Assembly: GCA_002733995.1 (NCBI GenBank)
Contig: NVXR01000004.1
Span: 124,001 to 188,000, forward strand
Length of the DNA stretch: 64,000 bases
Direction of reading: 5' to 3'
Source: Desulfotalea sp.
GTDB lineage: Bacteria > Desulfobacterota > Desulfobulbia > Desulfobulbales > Desulfocapsaceae
In this document: positions 19,324 to 28,590 of the stretch, piece after piece
Layout of the letters: the number at the start of each line of letters is the position of its first letter
Numbering within the stretch: the first letter of the stretch is position 1
Notes under the pieces: model-generated
What the model was told of the DNA's origin: nothing
The model's database searches: none
Seen by the model: the letters and a program-made list of their open reading frames with translations, nothing else
Made by a program: the position numbers and the translations under genes

Positions 19324-19941
19324 ATGATTCTGGATTTTCTCACTGACATTCTTGATTATCTTGCTGGTGGTGGGGTGGTCATGATTCCCCTTGGCATTGT
19401 TTCACTCTGGATGTGGGTTTTGATTGTAGAACGATTAATTTATTTTCGTTCATTGAAATACGCAAGCGTTTCTTTCCATGAAATCCTCAGTGTCTGGAGA
19501 GGGGAGGCGGCGCCTTCGCGAAATGGATTGCGTGCTGGAGTTCTACGCAGTTTTTCCCAGTTGCGAACAGGTAATTCAACCGAGGATAAATGTAATCTTA
19601 GATTCCTTATTCTGCGCAATCGTCCGGCTCTGCAACGCAATATTGCTGTAATTGGTGTGCTCGCGGGAATTGCTCCGCTTCTCGGGTTGCTTGGTACTGT
19701 GACCGGAATGATGACCACCTTTGATGTCCTCGGTGGTTATGGCGCTAGCAGTGCTAGGGCCATGGCTGGGGGCTTGTCTGAGGCTTTGTTGACCACACAG
19801 ACTGGTCTTATTGTGGCTATACCAGGAATGTTCATGGCCGAATTTTTAAATCGTCGTGCCGCACAATACGATCATCTGTTGGATACTTTGGCCACGTCAC
19901 TGCAGGATTATATTGGCAAAAATAACAATCGAGGAGTTTAG
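19324..19941 (+). CDS. exbB: ExbB-like proton channel subunit
   Basis: A 205-residue inner-membrane protein with three TM segments: GGGVVMIPLGIVSLWMWVLIVERL, then IAVIGVLAGIAPLLGLLGTVTGM and GGLSEALLTTQTGLIVAIPGM. It should form the pentameric channel with ExbD in its pore and energise TonB with the proton motive force. It is short in the cytoplasmic loop, as in TonB2-type ExbB. The stop codon directly abuts the exbD ATG. Confidence 0.88.
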   Translation: MILDFLTDILDYLAGGGVVMIPLGIVSLWMWVLIVERLIYFRSLKYASVSFHEILSVWRGEAAPSRNGLRAGVLRSFSQLRTGNSTEDKCNLRFLILRNRPALQRNIAVIGVLAGIAPLLGLLGTVTGMMTTFDVLGGYGASSARAMAGGLSEALLTTQTGLIVAIPGMFMAEFLNRRAAQYDHLLDTLATSLQDYIGKNNNRGV

Positions 19942-20358
19942 ATGATAAACGTCGGCAGGACCAAGCGTCAATATGATAGTGAATCGATGATTAACATGGC
20001 TCCGCTTGTTGATCTCATTTTTCTTTTGCTGATCTTTTTTATCGTTACCACAAGTTTTGTGCGCGAAACAGGAATTGAGGTCGACAGACCTTCAGCTTCA
20101 ACCGCTGTTGCCCAGCAAAAAGGAAATATTTTAATTGGGATTAGTGAAGAGGGGCTGGTGTTTTTTGATAATAAAGAAATTGATGTGCGGGCAGTGCGTG
20201 CCCATGTTGAACGTGCGCTTGCTGAAACCCCAGAAACAGGTGTAGTGATAGTGGCTGATCGTGCCAGCCATACCGGAGTAGTTATCCAGGTTATGGATCA
20301 GTGTCGTTTATCAGGTGCGAAAAATGTTGCCATCGCTGCAGCAGTAAAAGAGTTGTAA
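19942..20358 (+). CDS. exbD: ExbD biopolymer transport protein
   Basis: A 138-residue protein with one TM helix containing the conserved Asp (MAPLVDLIFLLLIFFIVTTSF, Asp at residue 23) and a periplasmic domain ending VMDQCRLSGAKNVAIAA. That Asp is the proton-carrying residue in the ExbBD motor. It begins immediately after the exbB stop and is followed 6 nt later by tonB. Confidence 0.9.
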   Translation: MINVGRTKRQYDSESMINMAPLVDLIFLLLIFFIVTTSFVRETGIEVDRPSASTAVAQQKGNILIGISEEGLVFFDNKEIDVRAVRAHVERALAETPETGVVIVADRASHTGVVIQVMDQCRLSGAKNVAIAAAVKEL

Positions 20359-20364
20359 GTTATT

Positions 20365-21090
20365 ATGTCACCAAAACAAAACAATAAAATTTCTCCACGA
20401 CGTCGTTCTGTTAATCCATGGCATGAAAAAAAACCGTTCTTTAAAGATTTACAACGTCTTGGCCTAGCACTTGTAGCAGCTGCACTCTTTAATGTCCTGC
20501 TTTTTGCTCTCCCTGCAATTCTAGGTAATCTTCGAGTTGAGTCTCTTAACGTCTTGCCGGACAATAGTATTAATTTTGTGCATATGCGGGCCAAAACGCT
20601 ATCTCCAGAGAAACCTAAAAAGAAGAAATCCGTGGAGAAGAAAGAAAAAATAATTAGCCCGAAATTGAAGCAACCGGTACTCGTCAGCCAAAAACCAGAA
20701 TTCAAACCTCCGGAGCTTCAATTTGATATCAATCCCAGGCTACAGATGGGGATGCAGATAGCGGCCCCCGCAGCGAGCAAACCAAGCTTTAGACAAACAG
20801 AATTTGAGATGGGTGATGTGGACTCCACCCCCATGCCCACCATGAAATTGAATCCCATCTATCCATATCGTGCAAAGCGTATGAATACCACTGGAGCTGT
20901 TGATGTTCGTTTTCTTGTGGATACAACTGGCACAGTACGATCAGTAGAAATACTCAAGGCTGTCCCCTCAGGAATCTTTGAAGATTCGGTCAGAAAAGCT
21001 GTAAGGCGCTGGAAATTTCAGCCAGGAAGAAAAGACGGCAAAGCTGTTAATATCTGGATGGTGACCACCATAAATTTTGAACTCGACTAA
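20365..21090 (+). CDS. tonB: TonB energy-transducing protein
   Basis: A 241-residue protein with an N-terminal membrane anchor (LGLALVAAALFNVLLFALPAIL), a short Lys- and Pro-rich linker (EKPKKKKSVEKKEK, then PKLKQPVLVSQKPEF) and a C-terminal TonB domain (LNPIYPYRAKRMNTTGAVDV to VRKAVRRWKFQPGRKDGK). The linker is short, as in TonB2-type proteins. It would couple the ExbBD motor to outer-membrane receptors, none of which is encoded nearby. Confidence 0.9.
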   Translation: MSPKQNNKISPRRRSVNPWHEKKPFFKDLQRLGLALVAAALFNVLLFALPAILGNLRVESLNVLPDNSINFVHMRAKTLSPEKPKKKKSVEKKEKIISPKLKQPVLVSQKPEFKPPELQFDINPRLQMGMQIAAPAASKPSFRQTEFEMGDVDSTPMPTMKLNPIYPYRAKRMNTTGAVDVRFLVDTTGTVRSVEILKAVPSGIFEDSVRKAVRRWKFQPGRKDGKAVNIWMVTTINFELD

Positions 21091-21099
21091 CAGGCCATC

Positions 21100-22311
21100 A
21101 TGAAAAATAGACTCGTTTACATTCTCATCCCTTTCCTTGTCCTGTGGGCAACAGATAGCGTCAATGCTGTAAATCTACCTCGTAGCGCCCAAACAGCGGT
21201 ATACGAAACCCAAAAACTGATGGAAGAGGGCGCTTATCTGGAAGCTGAAAAGCATTTGAAGGTCTATTTGAGCAAACATCCTGATGGTAATTATGTACCG
21301 GTTTTATTCACTCTTGCAAATATCTATTTTTTGCAGGGAAATGCTGCTAAAGCCGAACCACTTTACAGGCGCACGCTAAAAAAAGACCCGGAATTTTCAC
21401 CTGCTTGGCAAAACCTCGGTTCGGTTCTCTTTGACTTGAAAAAGTATGTTAAGGCCGGAGAAGCCTTTGAAGAAGCCTTCAAAAAGTGTGAGAAAGATGA
21501 TGGAACAAAGTCAAACATCCTATTGTACCATGCAGCCATCGCTTATCTCATTTCAGGAAACCCAGCCTTGGCCCGGCCACATCTTGAATATCTCACTTCC
21601 GGAGATGTGGGAGAAGTCAAACAGGAGTGGCTTGAGGCCCTTTTTAAAACGTATCTTGATCTGAAAAAAGATACCTTAGCGATGCAATTAATTGTCAAAC
21701 TTATCCACCAGGATAGTGAAAACCCTAAATGGTGGAACTATCTTGCCCATCTTAATATGGAGAAGGAAAATTACGAGGAAGCGGCCGAAGCTCTGACCAT
21801 CCGTTCCTACCTGAAAGAATCAACCAGAGACGAAACACTGCTTCTGGCTGATTTGTATCGAATGATTGGTGCACCTCATAAGGCTGCCACTGCCTACAAA
21901 AATGCCATTGGCATGGATGGCGATTGTCGGCAGAAAAACTGCAGTGGTTATTATAAAAAACTCGCCTATTCTTACATTGCTAGCCATGAACCTGAGCTGG
22001 CCTTACAGGCTCTTGATAACGCGATTGAGATAGCAGCGGATAGCAGTTTGTATCAGCTTAAAGGACAAGTTTTGATGGCCGAAGAACAGTGGCAGGGCGC
22101 CTGCCTTGCCTTTGACAGAGCCGTTGAACTTGATTCTGGGAATGGTCGCTCTCATTTACTCGCTGGCTACTGCGCACTGCAGATTCATAGCTATGGAAAA
22201 GCAAGAGAGCATCTTAAAGAGGCAATTTCTTATACAAAGCAAACAAAGCAGGCCCGGCAACTTCTTAATCATATTGATACTCTGATGATGGCTCAAACCA
22301 ATAGAAGCTAA
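21100..22311 (+). CDS. TPR protein of the TonB2-type operon
   Basis: A 403-residue protein with a signal peptide (cleavage after VNA) and at least eight tetratricopeptide repeats spread over residues 40-395, for example NLGSVLFDLKKYVKAGEAFEEAF and HLLAGYCALQIHSYGKAREHL. TPR proteins close TonB2 operons in Vibrio and are assumed to scaffold the complex in the periplasm. It begins 9 nt after tonB and is the last gene; no strong terminator was seen after it. Confidence 0.82.
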   Translation: MKNRLVYILIPFLVLWATDSVNAVNLPRSAQTAVYETQKLMEEGAYLEAEKHLKVYLSKHPDGNYVPVLFTLANIYFLQGNAAKAEPLYRRTLKKDPEFSPAWQNLGSVLFDLKKYVKAGEAFEEAFKKCEKDDGTKSNILLYHAAIAYLISGNPALARPHLEYLTSGDVGEVKQEWLEALFKTYLDLKKDTLAMQLIVKLIHQDSENPKWWNYLAHLNMEKENYEEAAEALTIRSYLKESTRDETLLLADLYRMIGAPHKAATAYKNAIGMDGDCRQKNCSGYYKKLAYSYIASHEPELALQALDNAIEIAADSSLYQLKGQVLMAEEQWQGACLAFDRAVELDSGNGRSHLLAGYCALQIHSYGKAREHLKEAISYTKQTKQARQLLNHIDTLMMAQTNRS

Positions 22312-22692
22312 GATGAATCTGATTCTCTGTCTACAAACAGCATTTTTTAGGCCTAGATCAATGTGAAAATACATGTTCAGCTAACTCTCGCAATCAGTAA
22401 CAACCGGGGATCAATAGACAGATTTCTGCAACGTTCACCATTCTGACGATTGTACTGTAAAACCGATATCCGAGCTTGGGAGAGGACACCTGTCTCAGTC
22501 TTTTCAGGCTGATTTTTGCAACAGATCCTCTATGATATGTTCGCTTTTGAGCATATCTCGAAAAGACTTGTCGTTACACGGCTAGATGAAAGGTTTCAGC
22601 TCATCTTAACTTAAAGACAAAATATAGTAGTAGTCTTGGAGGAGACTCGTTGCATCTCTTGCCTGTAGTGATGTTGACAGATATTACATTAG
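22312..22692. other. Convergent intergenic region
   Basis: It lies between the converging TPR gene and the adenosine deaminase gene. A weak CTGT/ACAG hairpin followed by TTTTTT occurs around 22335-22350 and might end the TonB operon. Nothing else is supportable. Confidence 0.3.
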
Positions 22693-24273
22693 TCATAGCA
22701 CCTTGCTTTCAAAGACTGCAAGATCGCGCTCGTACCGAACCTGTAAGTAGGCCTTGATTCCGATTTCGGACAGGCCCGGCAGTTTGCCGGAGAGAAAATT
22801 CCGGTATTTTTCCTTAACACTTCCGTCGGCGGAATATATCCCCTTGCCATCAAGGAAACTGTACTGCAAGCCGTTTTTAGCAATCTGCTTCAGCGTTTCA
22901 TAACCCAAGCCGTGTTCCTGGACCGCTTTGACATACTCCATTGTTAAGTTGGAGCGGGAAATACCCTCGTCATCGGTTGAAATGGAAATGGGAACCCCGG
23001 CCTGTAGGTACATGGCAATGGGATGGTCCTTGCCTGATACTCCTAGGATGATGTCATTGCTAGATAGACATATTTCCACGGCCACCCCCTTGTCTCGCAT
23101 CGTCTTCAAAGTATTCTTAGTGTCGGTTTCCCAGGCGATTGAGATGCCGTGGCCTATTCGTGAGGCATGGCCCATGGCAATGGATTTGCTGATGCGATCT
23201 CGCATGGGTTCTAAAGGAGACTCACGCAAAACCAGTTCTCCGGCGTGCAGAGCGATTTTCGGCTCACCGAATTTTTTCCAGAAGAAGTCCAGTATTTTCA
23301 TCTGGTTGTCAAAGTTGACCATCGAAGGAATACCGGATTCTGCCTGAACCATGTTGGTGGCAACGATACGATCATCCAGTGTCGAGGCCTTCAGGTTTGC
23401 GGCAGCGTCGATAAATATGGAGTATAGGCTCTTCATCCGGTAGAGCTGGGGAATATATCTGACTACGACGTCAGGCTTGTCCCCTGTAAGGGTAATGTTA
23501 TATTCCTCCCGTAGGATGGTAGACACTGCCTTTTCACGTTTATCCATGTACGAAACAACCTCGTGCTGCATCTCCGGGCTGTCTAGATAGGACGAGATTT
23601 TGATGTAGCTTTCCTCAAGGTTGGTAATGTCAAAGGAGTCTTCAGGAGCCAGGTTCTGGAGAGTTGCTATAACATCTCCGCTAATCGCCGAAGTCATCAA
23701 CTCCACATACCTGACGCTCTGGCTGTAATTCCGGGCAAGGATTCTTGCCAGCGATTGATTGTTGCTTTCGGACACTTTATGGCTAAAGGCGTTGAAAAAA
23801 TGGTCCAAGCCGTTGGTGGTATTTTCATGCCAACCGCGCACACTGACAATATCCAGATATTTTTGAAGTTGTTCGTCATTGCCAAGCAAATCTTTAACTG
23901 CGATAAGGCATGGCCTGTCTTTCATCCAACCGCTGCATCCTGCCTCTCTCTCGGTGGAATCTGCAGGATATTGTGTGAAAGTTGTATCCTCTTTACCAGT
24001 GTTTTCCTTAACCATCTGGAGGTCTTTCAAATCATAGAAAAAGTTGTTTTTGTTGGCGTAAATTAAGCCATACTCAATATAGGCAGCACCGCTTGCATGG
24101 TTGTGCAAATCTGCGCCCTTAGGGAAATCGTCAAGGAAATCAATGAGCATAGGCGTGTTTTGCCGGATGGTATTGAATTTGTCATTAACGGACACATGGT
24201 TAAAAGTGCCTGTGTTAATCACACTGCAGGCCGAGGTTAGAAATAACAATGCGCCGACGAGCAAAGTTCTCAT
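22693..24273 (-). CDS. Adenosine deaminase family lipoprotein
   Basis: A 526-residue protein with an N-terminal lipoprotein-type signal (LLFLTSAC, Cys16) and the adenosine/AMP deaminase zinc-hydrolase core. Visible ligands and catalytic motifs: DLHNHASG (His57, His59), LHAGEL, RIGHGISI, EICLSSND and ISTDDEGISRSNL. It should deaminate adenosine or a related purine in the periplasm or at the outer membrane, giving inosine and ammonia. It is longer than cytoplasmic Add (about 330-350 residues), as expected for the exported ADGF-like group. It stands alone; the substrate has not been shown. Confidence 0.85.
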   Translation of the reverse strand: MRTLLVGALLFLTSACSVINTGTFNHVSVNDKFNTIRQNTPMLIDFLDDFPKGADLHNHASGAAYIEYGLIYANKNNFFYDLKDLQMVKENTGKEDTTFTQYPADSTEREAGCSGWMKDRPCLIAVKDLLGNDEQLQKYLDIVSVRGWHENTTNGLDHFFNAFSHKVSESNNQSLARILARNYSQSVRYVELMTSAISGDVIATLQNLAPEDSFDITNLEESYIKISSYLDSPEMQHEVVSYMDKREKAVSTILREEYNITLTGDKPDVVVRYIPQLYRMKSLYSIFIDAAANLKASTLDDRIVATNMVQAESGIPSMVNFDNQMKILDFFWKKFGEPKIALHAGELVLRESPLEPMRDRISKSIAMGHASRIGHGISIAWETDTKNTLKTMRDKGVAVEICLSSNDIILGVSGKDHPIAMYLQAGVPISISTDDEGISRSNLTMEYVKAVQEHGLGYETLKQIAKNGLQYSFLDGKGIYSADGSVKEKYRNFLSGKLPGLSEIGIKAYLQVRYERDLAVFESKVL

Positions 24274-24349
24274 GTTTTGTCTCCTCTTTGATTCGATGAG
24301 TAGGAAAAATATACAATTGGAATCTATAAAAATATTTTTGTTTATCTAA

Positions 24350-24634
24350 CTAATTTATAACAAGAGACCATCCGCAGTCAACATATTCCCCCCCCCCTAT
24401 CCTAACTTAAAATATCGGTCTCGTTTTGAAGGACGTCTCGAGCATAGCAAAATAGAGGATGTACCATCTTTCCACAATCAGACGTTAGATACTACTGTCG
24501 TCTCTGTTGGGAGAAATGTGCCGCTAGATCGTGCCGTGGTATTTCTTCAAATATCAAACGTTTCCACAGAAGAGGCTCCTAAAGAAGATGAAAGACCGCT
24601 GGAGGATTCTGCTGTTGGTACTGCCTCCAAATGA
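24350..24634 (+). pseudogene. Start-less 94-codon frame crossing a C10 tract
   Basis: The frame is open from 24350 to TGA 24632-24634, with no ATG and only a late GTG. It reads through a run of ten C (24388-24397) into KYRSRFEGRLEHSKIED, then VPLDRAVVFLQISNVSTEE and an acidic tail. It may be the 3' remnant of a lost gene or a chance open frame. No family recognised. Confidence 0.25.
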
Positions 24635-24865
24635 AGAATTTGCAGATAAGCGTATATTGTAGGTTGCAATGATGACGTATATTAATAACTCGAATGTAAG
24701 CGTCTAAAGCCCATACCCTATTGTGTAATATTTTCGGCGTACGTTCTTTGATACTCAGAAAGAAAGAGGCAATAACAAAAAGTAAGGAGGTATTGATATT
24801 GGCTTGGGCTTTATACGGGAAATATACGCTACTAGAGTAGGAAGCAAAAAGAAAAGGGCTCTCCG

Positions 24866-25021
24866 ATGATGACTTGCTGTAGCCGCGAAGATAAACAGCA
24901 AATCAAGAAATTGACACGGGAGTTAAATCGAAAAGATACAGCGTTGTCCAAAACAGCTGTTTTCTTGGTATTGCCAAAAAGTGGATTATTCTCTGGGGCG
25001 GCAAATCTACTGCATGCGTAA
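24866..25021 (+). pseudogene. Remnant of an IS3-type transposase subunit (OrfA-like)
   Basis: A 51-codon fragment reads IKKLTRELNRKDTALSKTAV followed by FLVLPKSG. This matches the typical 'ELxRKxxALAExAALLVLxKK' end of a transposase helix-turn-helix/coiled-coil subunit seen in IS3-like elements. It is truncated at both ends and its last 15 nt overlap the 3' end of the convergent AraC-type gene. No terminal repeats were recognised. Confidence 0.5.
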
Positions 25022-25888
25022 CTCTCTCATCATCTCAGTTGGGCTCTGGCCAAAATAACGTTTAAACTCTCGACTAAACTGGGAAACGCTCTCATAGCCA
25101 ACTTTATCAGCTGCGATATAGGCTTTCATCTGCTCATTCTTAATAAAATTACGTGCTTTATTCAGCCTTACTTTTTTTAAATACTGCACCGGTGAATCGG
25201 ACGTAACCTCTTTAAAGGCTCTGTGGAAAGTGGAAACACTCATACTCGCTAGTCTGGACAATTGTACAACATCAAGCTTCGAAGCATAATCACTGTGAAT
25301 CGATTTCAATGCTAGGGAAACCCTTGCAAAATTCCCATTATGCATAGCTAGTGCATACAGTGATGGGGCTTGGGTTCCTGAAAGAGCTCGATACAGTATC
25401 TCCTTAATCAGTCCTGGGCCCAGTATCTGGGCTTCAGGTTCAGATTTAATACAATTCAACAACCTGACTACAGCATCACACATTTCCCTATCCAATTTAG
25501 CAGGCCCTACACCCTTGGGGATATCGCTCATTTTTGTATCTTTTAGTCCTTTGCTTACTCCTAATTGTCCAATAAGTTCATGGAGGACAGGCATTTCAAT
25601 ATCTATATAGAGTCCCAAAAATGGTGCTTCAGAATTAGCAAATGTTTCACACTCGAAAGGGATTGGAACAGAGGTGACAAGATAGTTATTTGCGTCATAT
25701 TGGAAAATTCTATCCGCCAGATAACCTCGTTTATGTCCCTGGGCAACAATGAAAATTCCAGGATTATAAATCAATGGGGTGCGTGGAGTATGATATTGAG
25801 ATTTGAAAAAACGAACCCCTCTTAATTTTGATTCCGTAAACAGCTCTGGCAAGTCAAACTGTTCAAGTAGCTCAATCATATTAGACAT
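25007..25888 (-). CDS. AraC-family regulator, YqhC-like
   Basis: A 293-residue regulator with an N-terminal AraC_N cupin-like domain (IYNPGIFIVAQGHKRGYL ... ECETFANSEAPFLGL) and a C-terminal double HTH (VVQLSRLASMSVSTFHRAFKE and AYIAADKVGYESVSQFSREF). YqhC in E. coli has this plan and activates the adjacent yqhD alcohol/aldehyde dehydrogenase gene on sensing reactive aldehydes. Here the gene is divergent from an iron-type alcohol dehydrogenase 450 nt away, so the same logic is inferred. Confidence 0.87.
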   Translation of the reverse strand: MSNMIELLEQFDLPELFTESKLRGVRFFKSQYHTPRTPLIYNPGIFIVAQGHKRGYLADRIFQYDANNYLVTSVPIPFECETFANSEAPFLGLYIDIEMPVLHELIGQLGVSKGLKDTKMSDIPKGVGPAKLDREMCDAVVRLLNCIKSEPEAQILGPGLIKEILYRALSGTQAPSLYALAMHNGNFARVSLALKSIHSDYASKLDVVQLSRLASMSVSTFHRAFKEVTSDSPVQYLKKVRLNKARNFIKNEQMKAYIAADKVGYESVSQFSREFKRYFGQSPTEMMRELRMQ

Positions 25889-26338
25889 ATATCATTTCCT
25901 TTTAGTGTCACTATCTAAGTTGGTTCACTCTCTCCTAGTTTTAGGTAATAAGAGATTGAATAACGAATCTATCGACCTCTGATTACAGGTCGTTCAGTTG
26001 CTAATAATTCTGATTATGACACATATAGGCACAAAAAAGTAGAAATAATTGGCCAATAAAAGCTATTTAAGCAGAATTGGGCATTCTTTAAGCAGGATCA
26101 GATATTCCTTTCTTCCTCAGATAAACGTATATTCTCCCCTCAGTTCAGCAATGGTCGCATTGGGTCCGTGGCGATAGTTAGACACAAAATGTTAGAGCGG
26201 CTCTCGGGCTGACTTTATTTAAAAAGAATTGAACAGGGCGGGAAATACCCAATCCTCTTGAAACGGGAATTAAAGCTCAGGCACGTTAACAAAATAACCT
26301 CCCGTTTTTTAATTGTAGTTAACAGAAGAGAAATGAAA
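25889..26338. promoter_or_regulatory. Divergent control region between regulator and alcohol dehydrogenase
   Basis: This 450-nt region must hold the promoters of both genes and probably the AraC-type operator. Individual boxes could not be assigned with confidence. The long leader before the dehydrogenase starts includes an in-frame ATG at 26258 that lacks a ribosome binding site. Confidence 0.4.
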
Positions 26339-27490
26339 ATGGCGAAATTTATTGTTCCAAAAGAAATATTCCACGGCTTAGGTACTCTTGAGAATCTTAA
26401 AGGTTTGAAAGGTAGCAAAGCAGTTATAGTTATCGGTGGTAGTTCAGTTCAGAAAAATGGAGCTCTGGAAAGAACTCAGAACTTCCTGTCTGAAGCAAAT
26501 ATTGAATCTGTTGTTTTCTCCGGTGTAGAAGCAGATCCATCTATTGAGACAGTTCTTAAAGGCGCTGAGTTCTTTACAGCGGAGCAGCCGGATGTGATTG
26601 TTGGTTTGGGCGGTTGTTCAGCCATCGATGCGGCAAAAGCAATGTGGATTTTTTACGAGTATCCTGATTCAAAGCTTGAAGAATTGGCAGTTCCGTTCGC
26701 AGTTAAGACTCTGCGTAATAAGGCTTATTTTGTCGCAATTCCCTCAACAAGCGGTACAGGTACAGAAGTCACCGGCCTTTCCGTTATTACAGACAGAGAA
26801 AAAGGTACAAAATATCCTATTGTTTCCCACGAGCTGACTCCTGATGTGGCTATTATTGATGGTGAGCTTTGTGCCAGCATGCCCAAGTCTATTACCGCCA
26901 ACACCGGACTCGATGTCCTTAGTCATGGCGTAGAAGCTTATGTGTCTAATATTGCGGACTATTATAACGATGCTCTCGCCAAAGGTTCAATTGATCTGGT
27001 TTTCAAGAACCTCCCAACTGTTGTAGCGGAGCCCAATAATTTAGAAGCCCGTCAGGCAATGCACGATGCTTCCTGTATGGCGGGTATGGCATTTACCAAC
27101 GTATGGTTGGGGATTGTCCACTCTATGTCCCATCAGCTTGGTGGTACTTTTGCGATACCTCACGGTTGTGGTAATGCTATTCTTATGCCTAACGTCATTC
27201 GTTTCAATTCAAAGGAAACTGACAAGTATAACGATCTTGCAACTCTGTTCGGTAGATCAACTGCTGAGGAGTTCGCCCAAGAAGTATCAATTCTACGCGC
27301 ATCTACAGGTGTTGCAGGTTCACTAAAAGAATATGGTATTGATGAGAAGGATTGGGACGCAAAGCTGGATACTCTAACTGAGAATGCCCTTAACGATCCT
27401 TGTACCCTTTTCAACCCCAGAAAACCTATATTTGAAGAGATCAAAGCAATCTTCCAGGCTTGTTATAACGGAACTGTGATTGATTTCTAG
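26339..27490 (+). CDS. Iron-containing alcohol dehydrogenase (type III)
   Basis: A 383-residue enzyme of exactly family length when started at ATG 26339, which has AGAAGAG 8 nt upstream; the longer frame from 26258 adds an unlikely 27 residues. NAD(P)-binding GGSSVQKNG and GLGGCSAIDAAKAMW, the substrate loop PSTSGTGTEVT, and iron ligands in DVLSHGVEAYVS, HSMSHQLGG and FAIPHGCGNAIL are present. It oxidises primary alcohols or diols, or reduces aldehydes. With its YqhC-like neighbour, aldehyde detoxification or alcohol utilisation is most likely. Confidence 0.92.
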   Translation: MAKFIVPKEIFHGLGTLENLKGLKGSKAVIVIGGSSVQKNGALERTQNFLSEANIESVVFSGVEADPSIETVLKGAEFFTAEQPDVIVGLGGCSAIDAAKAMWIFYEYPDSKLEELAVPFAVKTLRNKAYFVAIPSTSGTGTEVTGLSVITDREKGTKYPIVSHELTPDVAIIDGELCASMPKSITANTGLDVLSHGVEAYVSNIADYYNDALAKGSIDLVFKNLPTVVAEPNNLEARQAMHDASCMAGMAFTNVWLGIVHSMSHQLGGTFAIPHGCGNAILMPNVIRFNSKETDKYNDLATLFGRSTAEEFAQEVSILRASTGVAGSLKEYGIDEKDWDAKLDTLTENALNDPCTLFNPRKPIFEEIKAIFQACYNGTVIDF

Positions 27491-27530
27491 CTTTGAAGCG
27501 GAATGGTCTAGCTTTAGAAAAACAAAAGAG

Positions 27531-27560
27531 GGGAGGGGCCGATATTTTATGGCTCCTTCC
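27531..27560 (+). terminator. Possible terminator of the alcohol dehydrogenase gene
   Basis: A 10-bp stem with two G-U pairs (GGGAGGGGCC and GGCTCCTTCC, 10-nt loop) lies 40 nt after the stop codon. There is no T-run afterwards, so termination is only likely, not clear. Confidence 0.35.
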
Positions 27561-27756
27561 AACGGGCACAACACACCACCTGCCAGTCTGTCATCAATGA
27601 GTCCTCTTTTGATCTCATTTCCATAAGGAACTAGCGGAATGTAAAAAACAATAAGGTTGTTGGAAATGATAATATTGGCTAATTCGCCCATTGCACGAGA
27701 TGGTTGAAATTAGTTTTTTAGCACAAGTCCCAGAAAATATGCATTCTTGTAGGCGA

Positions 27757-28032
27757 CTAATACATTATACAGAAGAGCTGTATTGTGGGATTATTATTAT
27801 GTAAAATCGTTATCTTGGCACCTCTATATTGTCTGCCGTTATCCAGCGTAACAGTCGAAGCAGAATGTATTTTGCAAAATACTCTCTCACCCAAGGTAAA
27901 CCTGCTGGTACGGTCTACTAAAGTAACAAGCTGCGCATTTTGTTCATATACAGTATCTCCTACCACGTCGCCGAATCGTTTTCTGCCGTCAACTGTGGTA
28001 GTTCGTTGAGCAATATCGATTCTATCAGTAAG
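27757..28032 (-). pseudogene. IS30-family transposase fragment
   Basis: A 91-codon open frame on the minus strand without a proper start. It reads DRIDIAQRTTTVDGRKRFGD, VVGDTVYEQNAQLVTLVDR, TSRFTLGERV and then TLDNGRQYRGAKI. These segments match, in order, the catalytic core of IS30 transposases (GDWExDTV, VTLVDRxSRF, FDNGxEF). The stretch between the first and second acidic residues is shortened, and both ends are missing, so the element is dead. Nearby sequence to about 28240 holds another short minus frame (EHKAEKQLCYTMIDRRIFKD) that was not recognised. Confidence 0.7.
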
Positions 28033-28590
28033 TTAAACTTACTCTGCTATTATTGTTAGCTTTGACGCCTTTCCCTCGGAGTCTGCCAACTCTAGGAATA
28101 TTGCTAAACAAGCGGCCACTACGGTGTGTTGATCTTTAAATATACGTCTGTCTATCATGGTGTAGCATAACTGTTTTTCCGCCTTGTGCTCAAGGTTTAA
28201 GCGCTGGATGTTTGACTCAACGGACTAATCTAAAGACTACAATTCATCGAAATAGATAATCTGTCTCTCTGTACGCTTATGTGTTTTCTGCCGTCTGTTT
28301 TCGGGCGTTACTAAGGTGCAGTGCAACAGACGGAAAATATCCCGAGGTTATTATATGTCTTTTGAGCGTGCGACTTACAGTACTAAAATGTGTGGTGACA
28401 CTTTCGGTTCTTCCACTGACTGCTATACCTGCTTTATGAAGTATCTAAATCTGGTATCTTGGTTCCGGCTTGTAAATAAAAATAGCCGCATAATGGCTAA
28501 TCCAATAAGAAATTTGAATTAAGTTATAAATTGACAAATCTGGGCTCTACCCTGACTCGTTGGTTGACTCAACATTAGGTGAATAGGACA
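28033..28590. other. Gene-poor region after the IS30 remnant
   Basis: No intact gene. Inverted arms CCGTCTGTT (28291-28299) and AACAGACGG (28325-28333) form a 9-bp stem with a 25-nt loop. The rest looks like decayed DNA and the promoter of the Cys-rich protein gene. Confidence 0.35.

Noticed and set aside
27374..27691. 105-codon minus frame downstream of the alcohol dehydrogenase
   Set aside because: Largely antisense to the dehydrogenase end and the putative terminator; no family match.
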